Assembly: GCA_028023455.1 (NCBI GenBank)
Contig: JAQFVV010012396.1
Span: 24,697,330-24,761,329 of the forward strand
Length of the DNA: 64,000 nucleotides
Direction: 5' to 3'
Origin: Epiperipatus broadwayi
Taxonomy: Eukaryota; Onychophora; Udeonychophora; Euonychophora; Peripatidae
Within the stretch, counting starts at the first letter, position 1, and each line of letters opens with the position of its first letter. Under the pieces are notes generated by a model. The model did no database searches and was not told the DNA's origin. It saw only the letters and a list, made by a program, of their open reading frames with translations. The position numbers and the translations under genes are program-made. Shown one piece after another: positions 24,420 through 35,500 of this stretch.

Positions 24420-25870
24420 ATTACTAGAAAAAGATGTTTGCAATCTTAAATATAGAAAACACAGTTTTGATGAGATACTAGATGATTTAAATTATTTTTT
24501 TATTAGTGTATAATCCATGAAGTTATATTACTTGTACTTAAAATAATTTATATTGTTCCAATTTATAAAATTGAAGGATATAAAAAGACTGTTGATTATT
24601 GTAGATAATTATTATTATTTACTAAAATAAATGTTTTCAAGGATTTTCTTAAGTATGTTATTTCTGCTGACAAATAAATAGTTATAAAAAAACTCACTAT
24701 AGTTTTAGAAAGGGCGTGAAATTATAGATAAAGTTTTTGTTGCCATTTAAAAGTAACAAAAATATTGAGCAAAGACAAATGTATATTTTGATTTTAGTAG
24801 TATGACAAAATCACCTTCAGTTACTAAAAAAGTACTATGACAATTTTTAAAGTGAGTTGGCTGTCTATCAGTTGGAATTTCTTTATTTTTATATAATAAA
24901 ATTCGAGCAAGAATTATATCTTCTGTGAAAATTTTGACTTACTTAAAGCTAAATCTGGGATTAAGTGGTATTATATTGTTTTCTATTTTTGGGTCAATTG
25001 TTTTTAGAACTTTATATTTGATTTCAAGAGACAAGCATCAATATGAAATGACTTTATGGTGGAGTTTATAAACTGAAACATTAAAACAAAAACTAGAATG
25101 TTATCTTTGTAATTTCTAAATTTATAGTATGATTATATTTGTACTATTTTTGCCAATTCAAAAAATGGTCTACAGAAAGTACTTAATGTTTTGAATGCAA
25201 TCTATAAAGACTCAGGTTTAATAATTATTGTTAAAAAATCCATGTGATGTATCAATCAATGATTAAAAAAATAATCTTCAAATTTTTATCTGCATTATAT
25301 TTGATAACTTTTAAAATATAAATGTAGAATTGGGTATTGAATAACAACATGAACTCCAGTTTTATGCTGCCTTTAACAAATTAGAAGATAAAATATTTTA
25401 TATAACTAATGCAACTATTTAAGTTATGTATAAAACTTTTTTTACCAATTTATTATTTGGACATATCAATTAAGTATGTTGTATGAGAATATAAAAATGT
25501 GATTATAAAATCAAAATATTAACTGGTATGGTCTTTAGCTTTCTAACTATGATACTCAAAATTTATTATTATAACAATATATTTTGACTGAGTTGGGTAC
25601 TGAAATGAATAAACAGTTTGCAGATTTTCTAAAAAAAACTAGTTACCTTGAATATAGTTTTTATGGAACTGGCATATCCTATTTACATTATAAAGATTAT
25701 CTCAAATAAATTCTAAAGTGGTTCAATAATGGTTTTTATTAGAAATATATGACTTCTGCTTATGCAAGCCAAAGTTCACTATAGAAAGCCTTTAACTATC
25801 ATCTCACAAAGTGTCTGGTAAACAGATTAAAGATTATACCATGATATATATGGAAATATTATTTGTACTT
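24420..25870 (+). pseudogene. Decayed non-LTR retrotransposon ORF2 (RT region), copy 2
   Basis: Same family as the fossil at 17480-19420. Read across frames it gives YIVPIYKIEGYKKTVDYCR near 24550, a damaged KxFSRxL stretch near 24640, HYSFRKG near 24700 (the CGFR motif), RQMYILILVV near 24775 (around the first catalytic Asp), a weak GVKQG-like box near 24960, and IFVLFLPIQKMVYRKYL near 25135, which parallels VFALFLPAEKFIYKKVL of copy 1. A tail including HYKDYLKxILKW lies near 25690. Stops are frequent; nothing is functional. An endonuclease domain was not recognised upstream, so the copy is probably 5'-truncated. Confidence 0.6.
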
Positions 25871-27157
25871 TATGGATTAGTTTGCATAGTCAATGCAAAT
25901 ATCATATGTATTATTGTTATAAATATTGCTTAACTTTTTATTTTTCCCTCTTATGAATTTGGAGTAGCTGTATTTGTTTGTGATTGGCTAATGTTGTTCA
26001 TAGATATATGTGAATTCAAACAAATTAAAATGTTATGCATAAAATTATCTAAAAATACAACAATTTCTAATGTAATAAAAATAATTAATAATCATTTAAG
26101 AGTATTAAATAATAATAAGTATCTGTATAAGATATAAAACAATGAGATGTGTTATTTGAAAACTATGCAGTATTTAGTCTGATTAGAATGGAATTGGTTA
26201 AATTTTTATTAGCAGTTATTCACAAATAAACATAATATTTATAATGTTGATGGATTATGACAGTAATTTAGCATAATGTTTAAAAAGAAAAAAAATGAAT
26301 AAAAATAAAGTGAATGGATTTCAATATCATACCAATAAAATTTTTTGAGCAAAGCCTGAAAAATAGATTAGCTACTAAACCATATAAAAATAATATTACT
26401 CATATAACCTTCAAGAGAGATGTCAATTTGATGGGACACCAGTAATAATAAGTTTTATTTTATCTAATTTTTTTTTTTACAAATAAGTATAATTTTTTAT
26501 CATTATACTGAATACATTCTAGTTTGATTCTTATTATATTTGTATTATTGTTCACATTATTTTAATTTGTTTGGTTTCATTTTCTATTGATTAAAAAAAC
26601 ATATTTCATCATACTATTGTAATCTTACTTGTTATGTTATGTATAAATTTACAGATAATGATAGGTTTATGATTTTAATTTACTTAAGAAATAAAAAAAA
26701 TACCTTTTTTATTTTTGTAGAAAATGACATAATATACTTCTAAACATAAAGAAATGAAGTAGTGAATAGTTGCAATATGGGGGTATTATGTAACAAATAT
26801 TAAATAACAAAAAAATTGAAATTTGAGTTGTCTATTTTGAAAAATATGTAGAAATAAAAAATTCTGTAGAGAGAATGTTTACAGTATTCATATATCCATA
26901 CATAATGTATATTTAAAAAGAATATGACTTTTTTAATGCAACAATTAGTGATTCAAAGATTTGAAAAGCTAATTTTTAATTGAAATTATGAAAACTCAAA
27001 TTGTCATTAATATCATTTATATCCTTATATTGATTATTAATAGTAGCAAAACAAATTACTAGTAATACTTAATATCGATTGTATTATGGCTGAAGCTATT
27101 ATAAATATATTTTTGCAGCCATATTTTACATTATAATAATTAAAATAAATATTTATA
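25871..27157. other. AT-rich non-coding stretch
   Basis: No coding or repeat signature recognised. Confidence 0.4.
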
Positions 27158-27283
27158 AATAAAACTATAATTGTTTGTCAAGCGTTGGTGGTCGAGTGGT
27201 CAGCACAGCTGCCTTACAAACAGTTATCCCAGGTTCGCTTTCCGGCCGATACTTTGGCAGATGGAAATAAAAACTATAATTGT
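27158..27283 (+). mobile_element. Short tRNA-like SINE with target-site duplication
   Basis: A body of about 90 bases (27175-27265) with an A-box-like TGGTCGAGTGGTCAGC and a B-box-like GGTTCGCTTTCC. It is bracketed by direct repeats AATAAAACTATAATTGT (27158-27174) and the same with one extra A (27266-27283). These are the target-site duplication made by LINE-dependent retroposition. The insert is hardly longer than a tRNA. Confidence 0.75.
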
Positions 27284-27584
27284 ATATATAAATAGTAGTA
27301 TTTTAAAAGGGAACATTTGTATTTTCAATTTCTTTTTTATTTAATATTATCTTTCTTAATTTCTACATATTTTGCTTTTTTTTGGTTTGCTTTGAAACAG
27401 TTTTCAGATTAACTATACAATCAGGAATTGGTCTTTTTGTCACAACTGCCAATACTAATTAAGTTTTATATACTGAATCTTTCTATTCACTATGTAGGGA
27501 CCTTATACAAAAATTTAATCTTGAATTTAATCTAATAGAACTAAGTTTATTAAGCCAACTTTTTGTTAACGACTTTATAATAAT

Positions 27585-27667
27585 TATGCACCCACTAGTT
27601 CATATATATATATATATATATATATTATGCACCCACTAGTTCATATATATATATATATATATATATT
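27585..27667. repeat. Two-copy 41-base tandem repeat with (TA)n
   Basis: TATGCACCCACTAGTTCA followed by a (TA)n run occurs twice, at 27585 and 27626, with no differences seen. This looks like a recent slippage duplication. Confidence 0.8.
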
Positions 27668-28257
27668 CTATAAGGTAAATACTCTTACTTATTTTTTTTA
27701 TTAGTTTGTAATAAAAATGCAAATCATTATTTATTATATTGTTAACTAATTTATTTAGTAATTATTCATATTTTCCTTTTCGTTTCTGCATATGCATAAG
27801 GTTTATTTTTTAGGGATTTTACTTTTCTTTAGTCATTTATATTTTTTTTCTTTTTGTATTCATTGTCAGTATTCAAAAAGAATATTTTACACAAAGCTCA
27901 AAATTGATATGAAAATAAAATGCAAATGATAATGGAAATAATCTCTTTAGAGAAAATCAAAGATAAATTTTTATTATGATTTAATAAAAATAATATAAAA
28001 AATTACTAGTATAAATAATATTAATGCCTATTAAGTAATCAATGGAAGGTTTAATGGCTAAAAAAAACATATAAAAATGAAAAAAGTAATAAATAAATAA
28101 ATTAATTTAAAATTGAATATCCTTTTTTTAAAACAGAAGGTAAGAAATCTAATACCTTTATCATATATATATTATAAAGATTGGAAGGATCTATCCTTAA
28201 CATCAATTATCATATTTTTTTCAACAAAAAAAAATGCACATATATATATATATATAT
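27668..28257. other. AT-rich flank ending in a (TA)n tract
   Basis: No gene recognised. The last part (about 28239-28257) is a (TA)n tract into which LTR element A inserted. Confidence 0.5.
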
Positions 28258-29860
28258 TGTAAATATCGATAAGTCTATCTATATTTTAAAAATTGTCATT
28301 TGTTATTAAAAAAAAAATCTCTTTGAGTTGATGTTTACATATGAAGTATTATTATTGTTTATGTTTATTAGGTATAGTTATTGTTTGAAGTTATTATTTT
28401 ATTTATATGTTGATAGTACATCGTTATGAATATTTAATTATTATAAATAGATAAAGACATATAAATTGAAGATTATATAAAAAAATTATTTTATTTGCAG
28501 TGATTATTAAAAAAATGCAATATTATTATTTATGTATATTTTTAAAGCTGTCAAATAAATTTTCAATTGAATGTTTTATATATATATATGCTGGATATAT
28601 ATATATATATTTTTTAATGTTAATTGTTTTAAAAGAAAACATGTATAACAAGGGTTTTCAAAACAGCATTTGCTGGCGCGTGGAACAACAACAACAACAA
28701 TAAAAAGAAGCCATTATTATTATTGTTATTGGAATAGTTATAAAACAAACAAGAGGATAAAATTTTGTTGTACTTTATTTCTTTGAAATTACCATTCTTC
28801 AGAATATTGGAATAAGAGATATTTTTATGGTAAATACATAAATTATGGCCTGCTAATTGGGATATATATCGCAGCCAAGAGGCTGCCCCATTACTTTCAT
28901 TTATTCCAAGGCAATTTAAAATGAAACAACTAAGAAAATTTCAATATATGTATTTCATCGCGTCTGGAGCCGAAATTTGATATAGCTATCTGGAATCTAT
29001 AATGGTCAATCTAATAATAATCTGGAGGTAACTAAAATTAATATATTGGATTCAACATTTCAATTTATTTATTTATTTTTCAAGGAAAGAAATTTTAGAA
29101 GGATAAAAATATACATATATCCAAGAATTGACAATTTTCTCTAACGTAATAGTTTCTTCACCTTCGATAGAATGCATTCTAATAGTAAACGGATAAAGAA
29201 ATAACCCATGGAATAAATTGACCTTTGAAGGAAAACTAACTAAGTGAACTTTGAAAAGGTAGTTAATAATTTTATATGTATAAATGATATATAAATATAT
29301 TTTTGAGATCGATATTTTTGTTTACTTTTATTTTTCATTATAAAAATATAACGTTTTATAAATATTCAATTCAAGCGTCTTGTTTTCTAACAGCAATAAA
29401 TGTTTAACAGGTTTCAAAATTAATACTTAAGTAATTTAAAATTTTAAATATATATATTTGCTGTATGTAATATTTTTTTTTTATTATTTTAAATATCTGA
29501 AAAGTATAAGTATGGATTTGTATTTATATTCATATCTACTTGTTAAGCATAGATATGTCTTTATATATTTAATATATATACTTATTGCAAGTATATATGT
29601 ATGTTTATTATTTGGGTTTGTATTTAAAACATTGATATTACCTAAAATTAAACCATAATATATAATAAAGGATGTACTATTTGTTTTATAAGTAACGTCT
29701 TTGTAATTTATTTGAAAGAGCGGTAATATATTATTCTTATTTTTCTTTTAATGCTAGAGTCATTATGAAATTAATTGAATTCACAATTTATTTATATATA
29801 ACCGGGATAATTTTGTCTTTCTTCAATTTAAATGGAATGCAGCAAGTACGTTCCATTACA
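28258..29860 (+). repeat. 5' LTR of element A
   Basis: 1603 bases, differing from the right copy at only a handful of sites. It contains a perfect 6-bp hairpin, GCAGCC-AAGA-GGCTGC (28871-28886), in an otherwise AT-rich setting. The open frame at 29458-29658 is repeated in the other LTR and is not considered a gene. Confidence 0.9.
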
Positions 29861-29862
29861 TT

Positions 29863-29885
29863 TGGCGCAACAACTAGGGCTCGAA
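29863..29885 (+). other. Primer-binding site of element A (tRNA-Lys-like)
   Basis: Begins TGGCGCAACAAC and ends GGGCTCGAA. The complement reads as a tRNA 3' end: CCA, discriminator G, 7-base acceptor strand, 5-base T-stem strand and a T loop of TTCGAGC. From memory of animal tRNA-Lys, most positions agree. It sits two bases after the LTR. Confidence 0.75.
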
Positions 29886-31578
29886 ATAAGCTAATTAGGG
29901 CTTGAAATACCCCACATACCTGAGAGATGTGTAGTATATATATTTATGTGAGATATATAGTTTAAAGAAAGAGAAGCATTTTTGTGTGTTTAATTTTTTT
30001 TATATAAATGGAAATATTTTGGCCTTATGTTTAGATGGTGATTGTTACTGTTATTGTATTTTTTTAATGATGAAAGATAAATATAGTCATGAAGCAGTTT
30101 AACTTTAATTTAAAAATTATATTGATGGTGTTAAATTATAGCATAATAATTTTGTCCATATTTGGAAAGTTTATGTTGTAGAAAATCTATAATTTTGAAG
30201 GTTGGATTGGATATTTGATTGTTGGAGTTTGGTTGGTTCTGTTGCAAGTATTGATGTTGGATGGGGAATTTTTGTCATTGTCTTGAGGATGTGATGCATT
30301 CATGTCACTTGTGATTGATTGATCTCATTTATTGCTCCAACCCAAATTTTGATGTTTATTATTATTTATCATGAAGCAGTTAACAGTAGTCCTGCCATGA
30401 TTTTACCTCTAAAACTCCAGAGAGAGTAAGGTATAATTATTTTGATATATGTATAATATTTGCCTCTAAGTCTCCCAAAGATGAGCAAGGAAATATTTTA
30501 TAAATAATAGCCCCTAAGACTTGGATGTAAGGAGGGCAGTGTAATAGTGTTTTCAGAAAATTATTATGGGTTGTAGTAGCTTGGATAGAATGAAATGTGA
30601 TAGTCATCTAAGTGTTCATGAAACATTGTATGCTTTAGGAGTAATGATTGAATTCTTTTATCTATATCAAAGTTGTGAAGTGCTAATCAATCTTTTGGCT
30701 GTCAGTATCTGTCGGATCTTTGGAGGAATAGATAAGTATATAACTTAAATATATAACACCAAACTTAAGGGCTTGATTAATTGATTATTGTTTGTAACAA
30801 ATAATCTATTACATTGATTATCAATTGGGGTTTGAAAACAAACATATTAATGTTTTATTTTACATTATAAGTGACTTTTAAACATGAAGTTCAATTAGTG
30901 AATGTTTGTTGATAATAAACTGCATTAGTACAATTTTAGTAAAATATTTCGGGCACAAAAGCTAATAATTAGTGAAGTTGATTTTTTTTTTTTTTTTTTT
31001 TTTATGTATATAAAATGTTATTAAGTTTTAAGGTCCAGAAAATTTATAGGCATCAATTTAAGCATTTTATATTTAACTACCATTATTTTGAATGAGAAAG
31101 TTATCTCACAATATTATTGAATTGGTTGTTTTCAAGGCATGTGAACATTTTATTGTATTTTAAATATTTCAAGGTTATATTGAATTTGATATGAAAGTTC
31201 CACATTTCAATATTGTATAAGTGTAGAATATTTATTATCATTAAATATAAATAAATGTTATTTAGTGATATCAGTTGTTACTCTCTACATATATATATAT
31301 ATATATTTTAGAGAAATTTATTATTGTTATGGTGATAGATGAGATTTTTTTTTTTAAGCCAAGAAGTTCATGAGTTCGAATAACTGAAATTTAGATTGTC
31401 GGATAGCTATTATGTATTATAAAATTAAAAAGGCTTGTACTTTGCTTAGTTGAATAATTGCTTGTTGGAATAATGATTGGAGATGGTGAGCCCTTGATCT
31501 GTGGTAATTACTATATAGAAATATATATATATCTTAGATTTTTTTTTATGAGTATATAATATTGTAATTCTAATAATA
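29886..31578 (+). other. Untranslated leader of element A, homologous to that of element B
   Basis: Blocks shared with the leader of element B, in the same order: a segment around GGAGTTTGGTTGGTT and GCTCCAACCCAA (30180-30350); a stem-loop (30368-30401); a CTCTAAGTCTCC...GAGCAAGG motif (twice); TAGCCCCTAAGACTT (30508-30522); and a stretch around TGAATTCTTTTATCT to ATCTGTCGGAT (30648-30718). A partial second copy of the stem-loop block lies at 30086-30104. The 61-codon frame at 30566-30748 is a by-product of this homology. A long T-run lies near 30985. Confidence 0.8.
30368..30401 (+). promoter_or_regulatory. Conserved leader stem-loop, candidate packaging/dimerisation signal
   Basis: Stem strands ATCATG+GCAG and CTGC+CATGAT pair with a two-A bulge, enclosing the loop TTAACAGTAGTC. 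The same structure occurs in element B near 45008-45042 and 45116-45150. With the closing G, the loop forms self-complementary GTTAAC, which could kiss with a second RNA. The role is inferred. Confidence 0.5.
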
Positions 31579-32838
31579 ATGGACAACAGTAGTGAAATGC
31601 CAGTTAGTGGTGATTTTGACTTAAGAGATTTTATGGAAAAATTTGAATCTAGATTAAATACCAAATATGAGAGACTAGAGTCTAAATATGATAAACTAGA
31701 GTCTAACTTAAAAACAAATTCTGATGAATTAAAAGAAGATCTTAGAGCTGAGATAAAAACGAATTCTGATGAACTTTCCCAGAAACTAGAATCTATATTA
31801 AAAACAAATTCTGATGAATTTTTACAGAAAGTAGATGTTATATTAAAAACCAACTCTGATGATCTTTCTAGAGAATTAAAAGTTGCATCAAAAACTCTGG
31901 TAGATAATAATTTTATAAAATTAGACACAAAAGTTGATGAAGAAATGGAAGAATATAAAAAACCCATAGATGTGACTAGTGAAAATATAAATGAAAATGA
32001 AGAGTGTGTTAAAATAGTTGATAAATCCATAGAAATAAAATTAAATTCACAAAAGCAATCAGAAGAAGTAGAATTAAGTTGTAAAAGATTAAAGGACACT
32101 GTTGACAATTTAGAAATTGGACAGTTGGGTTTTCAATGGTTAGACAATAGTACTCTAGAGTTAAGAGAAATGAAAATGCATTATAATAAAATGAATGAAG
32201 GTGTTCAAACTTTAGAAGTTGAATTAAGTTCAACAGAAAAGATTAAAATTAACTCTCAAAAATTACTAGAAAGAACAGAATGTGTTTATCAAAGTCAATA
32301 TAAAGAACAGTATCATAGTAATTTTGTGTGGTACAAAGAAAGCATATTTTTATATATATTAGAACATAAATATTTGAGTGGTAATTTGTACCATTGTTGC
32401 AATAGAAATGACATATTTTACAAGTATGCCAGTAGGACAAAGTTCGTAAGATATATCTTATTGAAATTTGAAAGAAATAAAAAGGTAAAGAAATCTAAAG
32501 AGAATTTTCTTTATGAAAATTGTAATAGAAGAAGGAAAGTAGGCAAAGCAAAAGTTAAACTTAAAGTTATAGAAGGAATGATAAATAATATTGGTTTTCT
32601 TAGAGAGAATATTGATAAGGAAAGAGATTTAAATAAACCTAAAGTTAAACTGAAAAGACTTAATATAGAACAGAATGATTTTCAAAATGATTTTCAGAAA
32701 TTTTTTAATGCTGAAATTGTATTACATCAATCTGATTTGCAATTTTTAAAGGATTATTTGGAAAATTTGAATGAATACCATTCAAAATTGTCTAGAGAAT
32801 TATTTTTAATTGAACGTAGAACAAGTGAAGTAAAATAA
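31579..32838 (+). CDS. Coiled-coil Gag-like protein of element A
   Basis: 419 codons from an ATG. Residues about 15-110 form a strongly heptad-like coiled coil built from tandem units of about 15 residues that start with KTNSDEL (four variants). Later parts are Lys/Glu-rich and probably also helical; a Cys-containing segment (YHCCNRND) lies near residue 275. I see no Gag capsid motif, zinc knuckle or enzyme. The N-terminal design parallels the Gag of element B, which also opens with repetitive coiled coil (SLREDSKQNIE units), though sequence identity is low. The likely role is self-assembly or RNP formation, by analogy only. Just after the stop the frame continues in broken form, so the original protein may have been longer. 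Confidence 0.6.
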   Translation: MDNSSEMPVSGDFDLRDFMEKFESRLNTKYERLESKYDKLESNLKTNSDELKEDLRAEIKTNSDELSQKLESILKTNSDEFLQKVDVILKTNSDDLSRELKVASKTLVDNNFIKLDTKVDEEMEEYKKPIDVTSENINENEECVKIVDKSIEIKLNSQKQSEEVELSCKRLKDTVDNLEIGQLGFQWLDNSTLELREMKMHYNKMNEGVQTLEVELSSTEKIKINSQKLLERTECVYQSQYKEQYHSNFVWYKESIFLYILEHKYLSGNLYHCCNRNDIFYKYASRTKFVRYILLKFERNKKVKKSKENFLYENCNRRRKVGKAKVKLKVIEGMINNIGFLRENIDKERDLNKPKVKLKRLNIEQNDFQNDFQKFFNAEIVLHQSDLQFLKDYLENLNEYHSKLSRELFLIERRTSEVK

Positions 32839-33250
32839 AGACTTACTCAAGTTGACGATGTTTATAAAGATAGTCAAAGGAAAAGTTAGATTATCTGATA
32901 AAATAGCAACTGTTAGTGATAAAGTTAAGAATTATGTTAGTGCTTATGATCAAGTTACTATTTATGTAAAGGATATAGATGCAGAATCTAAGGAGTTCAT
33001 AGCAAAATCTTTAGGTACTTATCTCAAAATTATTCAAAAGCAATTGAATTATACCAAAATGCTATATGAAAATCTTGTAAATTAAAGCAAACTTTTTCAC
33101 AAAGTTCAACATACTGGAAATTCTTTACAAGAAGAATTAAAAAGGCACTTTTGATTATTATTTTTTTTTTTTTTAAGAAAACTTGGATAAATATCTAGAT
33201 GATCTGAGAGATAGATATAAATAAATGAATATGGTTATTAATAAGAAAAA
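32839..33250 (+). pseudogene. Broken 3' extension of the element A ORF
   Basis: After the stop at 32836-32838 the same frame reads RLTQVDDVYKDSQRKS. The next frame then stays open to 33085 with KVRLSDKIATVSDKV and YVKDIDAESKEF, and a further piece reads HKVQHTGNSLQEELKRHF. Style and composition match the upstream coiled coil, so this is most simply its decayed C-terminus. Confidence 0.5.
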
Positions 33251-33353
33251 TAATATTCTTTAAACCATGTTAGTCCTTAGAAAGATTACAAATTTGAGAA
33301 GTTTTTCGATATCTCATAATTCATTAGTTATCTGCAAAGACATTTTTTTTTTC

Positions 33354-33370
33354 GGTGGATTAGAGGGTAT
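33354..33370 (+). other. Putative polypurine tract of element A
   Basis: GGTGGATTAGAGGGTAT directly abuts the 3' LTR. It is purine-rich but interrupted by T, so it is weaker than the tract of element B. Confidence 0.5.
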
Positions 33371-34977
33371 TGTAAATATCGATAAGTCTATCTATATTTT
33401 AAAAATTGTCATTTGTTATTAAAAAAAAAAATCTCTTTGAGTTGATGTTTACATATGAAGTATTATTATTGTTTATGTTTATTAGGTATAGTTATTGTTT
33501 GAAGTTATTATTTTATTTATATGTTGATAGTACATCGTTATGAATATTTAATTATTATAAATAGATAAAGACATATAAATTGAAGATTATATAAAAAAAT
33601 TATTTTATTTGCAGTGATTATTAAAAAAATGCAATATTATTATTTATGTATATTTTTAAAGCTGTCAAATAAATTTTCAATTGAATGTTTTATATATATA
33701 TATGCTGGATATATATATATATATATTTTTAATGTTAATTGTTTTAAAAGAAAACATGTATAACAAGGGTTTTCAAAACAGCATTTGCTGGCGCGTGGAA
33801 CAACAACAACAACAATAAAAAGAAGCCATTATTATTATTGTTATTGGAATAGTTATAAAACAAACAAGAGGATAAAATTTTGTTGTACTTTATTTCTTTG
33901 AAATTACCATTCTTCAGAATATTGGAATAAGAGATATTTTTATGGTAAATACATAAATTATGGCCTGCTAATTGGGATATATATCGCAGCCAAGAGGCTG
34001 CCCCATTACTTTCATTTATTCCAAGGCAATTTAAAATGAAACAACTAAGAAAATTTCAATATATGTATTTCATCGCGTCTGGAGCCGAAATTTGATATAG
34101 CTATCTGGAATCTATAATGGTCAATCTAATAATAATCTGGAGGTAACTAAAATTAATATATTGGATTCAACATTTCAATTTATTTATTTATTTTTCAAGG
34201 AAAGAAATTTTAGAAGGATAAAAATATACATATATCCAAGAATTGACAATTTTCTCTAACGTAATAGTTTCTTCACCTTCGATAGAATGCATTCTAATAG
34301 TAAACGGATAAAGAAATAACCCATGGAATAAATTGACCTTTGAAGGAAAACTAACTAAGTGAACTTTGAAAAGGTAGTTAATAATTTTATATGTATGAAT
34401 GATATATAAATATATTTTTGAGATCGATATTTTTGTTTACTTTTATTTTTCATTATAAAAATATAACGTGTTATAAATATTTAATTCAAGCGTCTTGTTT
34501 TCTAACAGCAATAAATGTTTAACAGGTTTCAAAATTAATACTTAAGTAATTTAAAATTTTAAATATATATATTTGCTGTATGTAATATTTTTTTTTTATT
34601 ATTTTAAATATCTGAAAAGTATAAGTATGGATTTGTATTTATATTCATATCTACTTGTTAAGCATAGATATGTCTTTATATATTTAATATATATACTTAT
34701 TGCAAGTATATATGTATGTTTATTATTTGGGTTTGTATTTAAAACATTGATATTACCTAAAATTAAACCATAATATATAATAAAGGATGTACTATTTGTT
34801 TTATAAGTAACGTCTTTGTAATTTATTTGAAAGAGCGGTAATATATTATTCTTATTTTTCTTTTAATGCTAGAGTCATTATGAAATTAATTGAATTCACA
34901 ATTTATTTATATATATAACCGGGATAATTTTGTCTTTCTTCAATTTAAATGGAATGCAGCAAGTACGTTCCATTACA
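33371..34977 (+). repeat. 3' LTR of element A
   Basis: 1607 bases, nearly identical to 28258-29860. It ends CCATTACA and is followed at once by (TA)n. The GCAGCC/GGCTGC hairpin lies at 33986-34001. Confidence 0.9.
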
Positions 34978-35500
34978 ATATATATATATATATTATATTA
35001 TATGTTGGTGTTTATTTATATATATCTAGAGAGTAAGAGATTCCTTCTTTCCATTTTATAAAATTTGAATATTAGTGAAGGATAAAGATGTTTTATTATT
35101 TTGAAGCATTTGTATATATTTTATCTATAGATTTGACAATTTATAAAACATTGCAATTTGTTTTCCATTTGTTTATTATTTTAATTTGACTTTGATGAAT
35201 TTTGTTATTTTTTTCTTGTTTAGTCACTTTTTTGTGGTATATATGTTTATTCATGATTCTAAAATTTGGTAATGATGGTTGTAACATAAAGAGGGGATAA
35301 GTAAATTATATGAACCATTGTAAAAATTTTAATTTATATTTTAAAAAAAATATTTATTGTTGAAAAATATTAATATTTAAAATACTAATATTTAAAAGTA
35401 TTAATATAAGTTTACCTTATAAATTCACTTTTTTATTTTTAAATATCACAACTGGTTAGGTTTGCACAGAACCCATATATATATATATATATATATATAT
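34978..35500. other. Short spacer between the two LTR elements
   Basis: 523 AT-rich bases beginning and ending in (TA)n tracts (about 34978-34993 and 35474-35500). No gene. Confidence 0.6.

Larger units (their letters stand above)
28258..34977 (+). mobile_element. LTR retrotransposon A, non-autonomous (no pol)
   Basis: Two near-identical LTRs (28258-29860 and 33371-34977) start TGTAAATATC and end CCATTACA, so they have TG...CA termini. They are flanked on both sides by (TA)n; an ATAT duplication fits. A primer-binding site starts two bases after the left LTR. A purine-rich tract (GGTGGATTAGAGGGTAT) precedes the right LTR. The 3.5-kb interior contains a 1.7-kb leader and one coiled-coil ORF with a broken extension. 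No protease, RT, RNase H or integrase motif was found in any frame, so mobility would need enzymes supplied in trans. The leader is homologous to that of element B. Confidence 0.88.

Noticed and set aside
29458-29658. 66-codon frame repeated at 34573-34773
   Set aside because: Duplicate by LTR identity of element A; low-complexity hydrophobic product from AT-rich DNA.
31446-32108. 220-codon minus-strand frame opposite the element A ORF
   Set aside because: Ser/Phe-rich shadow of the plus-strand coiled-coil ORF.
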